Origin: Clostridia bacterium | GTDB taxonomy: Bacteria; Bacillota_A; Clostridia; Oscillospirales; CAG-272 | Direction of reading: 5' to 3' | Length of the DNA stretch: 8,952 nt | Assembly (NCBI GenBank): GCA_017631775.1 | Contig: JAGBSQ010000127.1 | Coordinates: forward strand, 1-8,952 | In this document: piece after piece, positions 6,436 through 8,952 of the stretch | How the letters are laid out: each line of letters begins with the position of its first letter | Numbering within the stretch: position 1 is the first letter of the stretch | The notes under the pieces: model-generated | The model's input: the letters and a program-made list of their open reading frames with translations, nothing else | The model's database searches: none | What the model was told of the DNA's origin: nothing | Position numbers and translations under genes: made by a program

Positions 6436-7121
6436 CGTATTCCTAAAAGCTCGCTGACCGTTACAAATTCATACCCTTGTGAAAGCAATGCAGGTATGAT
6501 CGCTTCGAGCGCCTGAGGAGTTCTACTGTTGTAGCTGACATAATCGTGCATTAAAACAATATCCCCCGCTTTTACGTTATCAAGCACCGTTTGCACAATG
6601 CAAGCGGTGCTTTTGTTATCCCAATCGCGCGTGTCAAGGCTCCACAAAACAAGAATATAATCCGCATCTCTCATGCATCTCTCAAGGCTTGGTACCAGCG
6701 CCCCTTGCGGTGTTCGCAAAAGATGGGGACGGCATTCACAAAGTTCCTCAAGTGCGTCTTCACATTTGTTAATTTCTTGCATGATGGAACTTTCGTCCAA
6801 AGCGGCAAGATGCGGGTGCGTGAAGGTGTGGTTCCCTATCTCGTGTCCGGCATCAATAACCGCTTTTGCCGCCGTTGGGTAGTTAATAACATTCTGCCCA
6901 ACCATAAAAAAGGTGGCTTGAATATCATATCGGGCAAGAATCTCCAATATTTTTGGCGTGAGCGAAGGATGCGGGCCGTCATCGAATGTCAGAGCAATCT
7001 GCTTTTTATCGGTTGCAACCGAGCGATAGACCTTAACCTCGGCACCGGCAAAAACGCCCAAAGCTTGCAGCAAAAAAGCAATGCACAAGGCGATGGAAGA
7101 TAACCGTTTTATAATCCTCAT
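6432..7121 (-). CDS. Exported polysaccharide deacetylase (CE4, NodB fold)
   Basis: This is a 229-residue enzyme expected outside the membrane, removing N-acetyl groups from cell-wall or other GlcNAc polymers. Residues 1-27 form a signal peptide (RIIK then a hydrophobic run, with AGA near the probable cleavage point). All five CE4 motifs are present: TFDDG (45-49, base Asp47 and metal Asp48), HTFTH (98-102), RTPQG (136-140), SLDTRDW (161-167) and IVLMHD (188-193). It should therefore be a metal-dependent active enzyme. The ATG shares a base with the stop of the upstream deacetylase (TAATG), with AGAGGT at 7131-7136 inside that gene, so translation is coupled. The 3' end overlaps the transporter ATPase by 4 bases, tail to tail. 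Peptidoglycan is the likely target given the PdaA-like partner, but chitin-type substrates are not excluded. Confidence 0.92.
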   Translation of the reverse strand: MRIIKRLSSIALCIAFLLQALGVFAGAEVKVYRSVATDKKQIALTFDDGPHPSLTPKILEILARYDIQATFFMVGQNVINYPTAAKAVIDAGHEIGNHTFTHPHLAALDESSIMQEINKCEDALEELCECRPHLLRTPQGALVPSLERCMRDADYILVLWSLDTRDWDNKSTACIVQTVLDNVKAGDIVLMHDYVSYNSRTPQALEAIIPALLSQGYEFVTVSELLGIR

Positions 7122-7909
7122 TATTGCATGACCTCTGTCAACTCATCGAGTGTGCCAAAGCGATATCCCATCTCTTTGAGTGTACGGATCACTTCCCCGA
7201 GAATTGCCGCGTTTGTGGAAGAGGTTGGGTGCAACAGCATGACCTCTCCATTGTGAACGTTATCAAGAATGATCTCTTTTGCCTTTTGGAGAGACATTTG
7301 GCGATTGTTATCCCAATCGGGGTAAGCAAAGCTCCAAAAAATCGTTTTATAGCCATTCTCAGCAGCACAAATCAGGTTTTCGCGGCTGAAAACGCCTTCT
7401 GGCGGGCGGTAATATTTTGCCATTTCGCCACCGATACGCTCGGTGTAAATCGTTTCGAGTTCGTGTAACTCTGCCAGAAACGCCTCATTTCCAACACTTG
7501 ACATGTCCTTGTGATGTGCAGTATGATTGCACACCAAATGCCCTTCATCTCTCATTCTTTTGACAAGATCGGTGTTTTTGTAAATTAAATTTTGTAGAAT
7601 AAAAAACGCGGCAGGCACATTTTCGTCGCGCAGAATATTGAGCGTTTTTTCAATATTTCCGTTCTCATAACCTGCATCAAAGGTCAAATAAATGACTTTA
7701 TCCTCGGCATTTACGTCGGTATGGCGACGGTCAATATAGTATGCATTGTGCTCCTCAATAAAGGAAAGTCCTGCATCAAGGGGCGGTTGCACGTGATTTT
7801 TGACGTGCTTGCAATACCATTGATGGCGCTCCGCTTGCGCCTCTGCAGGAAGAACAAAACTGCCGACAAGAGTGGCAAAAAGCATAAAAAACAACACCGT
7901 TTTCTTCAT
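7121..7909 (-). CDS. pdaA: PdaA-type polysaccharide deacetylase (muramic delta-lactam type)
   Basis: In Bacillus, PdaA deacetylates N-acetylmuramic acid in spore cortex after CwlD removes the peptide, leading to muramic delta-lactam. This 262-residue protein has a signal peptide (MKKTVLFF, AEAQA near 22-26) and the subfamily motifs: TFDAGYENG (76-84), HTAHH (129-133), RPPEG (168-172), FWSFAYPDWD (191-200) and LLHPTSSTNA (225-234). The second Asp of the usual FDDG is Ala, a metal-ligand change that fits this subfamily (B. subtilis has FDNG). The start at 7909 is chosen because AAAGGAGG lies 7 bases upstream. The longer frame to 7993 lacks a signal peptide start and a ribosome site. It points to a spore-forming lineage, or one derived from such. 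PdaA-like proteins also occur outside cortex synthesis, so the symbol is a subfamily call. Confidence 0.85.
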   Translation of the reverse strand: MKKTVLFFMLFATLVGSFVLPAEAQAERHQWYCKHVKNHVQPPLDAGLSFIEEHNAYYIDRRHTDVNAEDKVIYLTFDAGYENGNIEKTLNILRDENVPAAFFILQNLIYKNTDLVKRMRDEGHLVCNHTAHHKDMSSVGNEAFLAELHELETIYTERIGGEMAKYYRPPEGVFSRENLICAAENGYKTIFWSFAYPDWDNNRQMSLQKAKEIILDNVHNGEVMLLHPTSSTNAAILGEVIRTLKEMGYRFGTLDELTEVMQ

Positions 7910-7916
7910 AGAACGG

Positions 7917-7941
7917 CCTCCTTTTATCGTTTTGATAAAAG
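7917..7941 (-). promoter_or_regulatory. Strong ribosome binding site of pdaA abutted by an 8-bp hairpin
   Basis: AAAGGAGG (7924 to 7917) lies 7 bases before the ATG at 7909 and decides that start. Immediately upstream, 7921-7928 and 7934-7941 are perfect 8-base complements (CTTTTATC/GATAAAAG) around a 5-base loop. One arm includes the AAAG of the ribosome site, so the folded RNA would hide part of it. The stem is AT-rich and may be only marginally stable. The rest of the 107-base gap (7910-8016) holds no convincing -35/-10 pair. A TAAAAT on the minus strand at 7955-7950 lacks a matching -35. Confidence 0.5.
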
Positions 7942-8016
7942 TTTGCGCCATTTTACAAGAAGAAAACGGTGTAATTTCTTGAAAGAAAAGCAATTATTCC
8001 TGAAGCATTTTAGCTT

Positions 8017-8532
8017 CTATATTTGTTTATCTTTGATTTCGGTAAAAAAGTATGCAAGTGTATGCACAAACTTCTTTTTTTCAAACAAAACTTGTATTTC
8101 GTCGCAATTCATCCATTTGATTTGTGCCACCTCGGCTGTGGTCGCGTTGTGCAAATCGACCTCGCCATCGTATTCGAATATCCAAGCATCTAAAATGTCT
8201 CGGATCTTTACACCGTCAATCACTCGGCCGACGGCAGAATATGCAAGCCTTCCTTTTTCTGCCTCAAGTTCTACTCCAACCTCTTCTCGGGTTTCCCTCA
8301 AAGCGGCAGTTAAACTATCCTCGCCTGCGAGGGCGGCACCACCAACACACTCCCACATTAAGGGAAAGGTCGGTCGGTCTGCGCTGCGTTGCGAAATCAA
8401 ATATTCTCCACGGCTATTTCTAATCCAAACCTGCACACTTAGGTGGTAAAGGCCTTGCGGAACCTCTTGCCCGCGAAGCATTGTTTTTCCAATAAGCTCA
8501 CGGTTTTCATTATACAAATCCCAAAGCTCCAT
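8017..8532 (-). CDS. Nudix hydrolase
   Basis: This 171-residue cytoplasmic enzyme should hydrolyse a nucleoside diphosphate linked to another group. The Nudix box is exact at residues 65-87: Gly65, five residues, Glu71, seven residues, Arg79-Glu80, then Glu83-Glu84 and Gly86. The N-terminus MELWDLYNENRELIG and the strand QVWIRNSRGEYLISQRS fit the subgroup annotated near isopentenyl-diphosphate isomerases, but the substrate cannot be named. The ATG at 8532 is chosen because AAAGGA lies 8 bases upstream and the protein then begins like its relatives. A GTG at 8556 would overlap the upstream gene and has no ribosome site. It starts 17 bases after the MazG-like gene and is probably in one transcript with it. 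A 5-bp hairpin over its stop codon is too weak to call a terminator. Confidence 0.9.
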   Translation of the reverse strand: MELWDLYNENRELIGKTMLRGQEVPQGLYHLSVQVWIRNSRGEYLISQRSADRPTFPLMWECVGGAALAGEDSLTAALRETREEVGVELEAEKGRLAYSAVGRVIDGVKIRDILDAWIFEYDGEVDLHNATTAEVAQIKWMNCDEIQVLFEKKKFVHTLAYFFTEIKDKQI

Positions 8533-8540
8533 TGCTTGTA

Positions 8541-8546
8541 TCCTTT
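8541..8546 (-). promoter_or_regulatory. Ribosome binding site that fixes the Nudix start at 8532
   Basis: AAAGGA on the minus strand lies 8 bases before the ATG at 8532, in the 17-base gap after the MazG-like stop. The alternative GTG at 8556 lies upstream of this site and cannot use it. Confidence 0.65.
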
Positions 8547-8549
8547 CAC

Positions 8550-8876
8550 TTACCACCGTGTCATATTCCTTTTGAACTTTTCGACATAAGCTTCTTTCAG
8601 TTCTTCCTCACTGATGCCGTAGCAAAGCATTACATCGTTGAAATACATTAGCACGTCTGCCATTTCTTCGATTAAATCTTTTCGAATTTCCGCATCGGTA
8701 CAAGCCTTTTCACCGCCGTTTTTCTTGACGATGTCAATCACTTCACCAATCTCACCAATCATCCAAAGAAGCTTGTTTTGTCCGATTTCGGGGCAGATAG
8801 GCTCCCACTTGTGTTTGTATTTATCTTGCAGCGCCTTTTGCATTTCTTGCATCTCGCTCATTTTAAATTGTTGCAT
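8550..8876 (-). CDS. MazG-like nucleotide pyrophosphohydrolase
   Basis: This small, all-helical protein of 108 residues from the ATG at 8876 belongs to the MazG/dUTPase-like superfamily, which splits (d)NTPs to monophosphate and pyrophosphate with Mg2+. The metal-binding pairs are visible: EIGE (42-45) and EMAD (71-74), the ExxE and ExxD of the family, separated by a usual helix-loop stretch. There is no signal peptide. The size suits a single-domain house-cleaning enzyme. An AAGGA at 8887-8891 lies 10 bases before this ATG. A GTG at 8924 would add 16 residues, but its nearest AGGAG is 16 bases away and those residues look unlike the family. It lies directly upstream of a Nudix hydrolase, another nucleotide-cleaning type. 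The exact nucleotide is unknown. Confidence 0.85.
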   Translation of the reverse strand: MQQFKMSEMQEMQKALQDKYKHKWEPICPEIGQNKLLWMIGEIGEVIDIVKKNGGEKACTDAEIRKDLIEEMADVLMYFNDVMLCYGISEEELKEAYVEKFKRNMTRW

Positions 8877-8952
8877 ATTGACTTTATCCTTGGCTAAAAT
8901 TATTTCGTTCTTGTTGTTTGCCACTCGCTAATAGAGATTTCTCCTGTGGGTG
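8877..8952 (-). other. Right-edge segment upstream of the MazG-like gene, possible 3' end of another gene
   Basis: On the minus strand two of three frames stay open from the edge. One ends in TAA at 8900 (reading ...ISISEWQTTRTK) and one ends in TAA at 8888. Either could be the C-terminus of an upstream gene, which would also argue against the GTG at 8924 as a start. The third frame has TAG just upstream of that GTG. There is too little sequence to choose, and no promoter is clear. Confidence 0.25.

Noticed and set aside
7910..7993. N-terminal extension of the PdaA-type protein
   Set aside because: The signal peptide and a strong ribosome site begin only at 7909, and the extension would bury the signal peptide.
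8002..8017. Hairpin GAAGC/GCTTC at the end of the Nudix gene
   Set aside because: The stem is only 5 bp and no T tract follows directly on the minus strand, so it is not a convincing terminator.

Overview
The window looks like ordinary chromosomal DNA from a low-to-mid GC member of the Bacillota, probably an anaerobic gut-type Clostridia (inference). The signs are strong AGGAGG-type ribosome binding sites, a consensus TTGACA/TATAAT promoter, a PdaA-type spore-cortex deacetylase, a lipoprotein-type substrate-binding protein and overall codon use. I see no mobile element, CRISPR array, tRNA, rRNA, phage gene or toxin system, and no previously undescribed system I could defend.

Left part (1-3234, minus strand). 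A divergent-promoter region at about 3200-3330 drives a leftward three-gene operon: a sugar-1-phosphate-type nucleotidyltransferase, galE (UDP-glucose 4-epimerase) and galM (aldose 1-epimerase). A 14-bp-stem hairpin at 120-152 ends it. Past the hairpin, positions 74 to 1 hold the first 24 codons of another leftward gene for an exported or membrane protein that leaves the window. galK and galT are absent here, so the three genes more likely supply and interconvert UDP-glucose and UDP-galactose than form a full Leloir pathway.

Middle part (3298-6435, plus strand). A perfect TTGACA-17-TATAAT promoter with an extended -10 TG opens a rightward four-gene operon: a Crp/Fnr-family regulator, a lipoprotein substrate-binding protein of the SsuA/NrtA/NMT1-like type, its inner-membrane permease and a short ATPase. 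The layout suggests a regulated importer for a small organic nutrient, but the ligand cannot be read from the sequence.

Right part (6432-8952, minus strand). A leftward cluster holds a MazG-like nucleotide pyrophosphohydrolase, a Nudix hydrolase, a PdaA-type polysaccharide deacetylase and a second CE4 (NodB-fold) deacetylase coupled to it by a TAATG overlap. The last deacetylase meets the transporter ATPase tail to tail with a 4-base overlap and no terminator between them.

Three starts should be moved inward from the longest open frame: the Crp/Fnr gene to 3357, pdaA to 7909 and the Nudix gene to 8532. The MazG-like gene probably starts at 8876. Very long antisense open frames (one of 874 codons) are codon-usage shadows.
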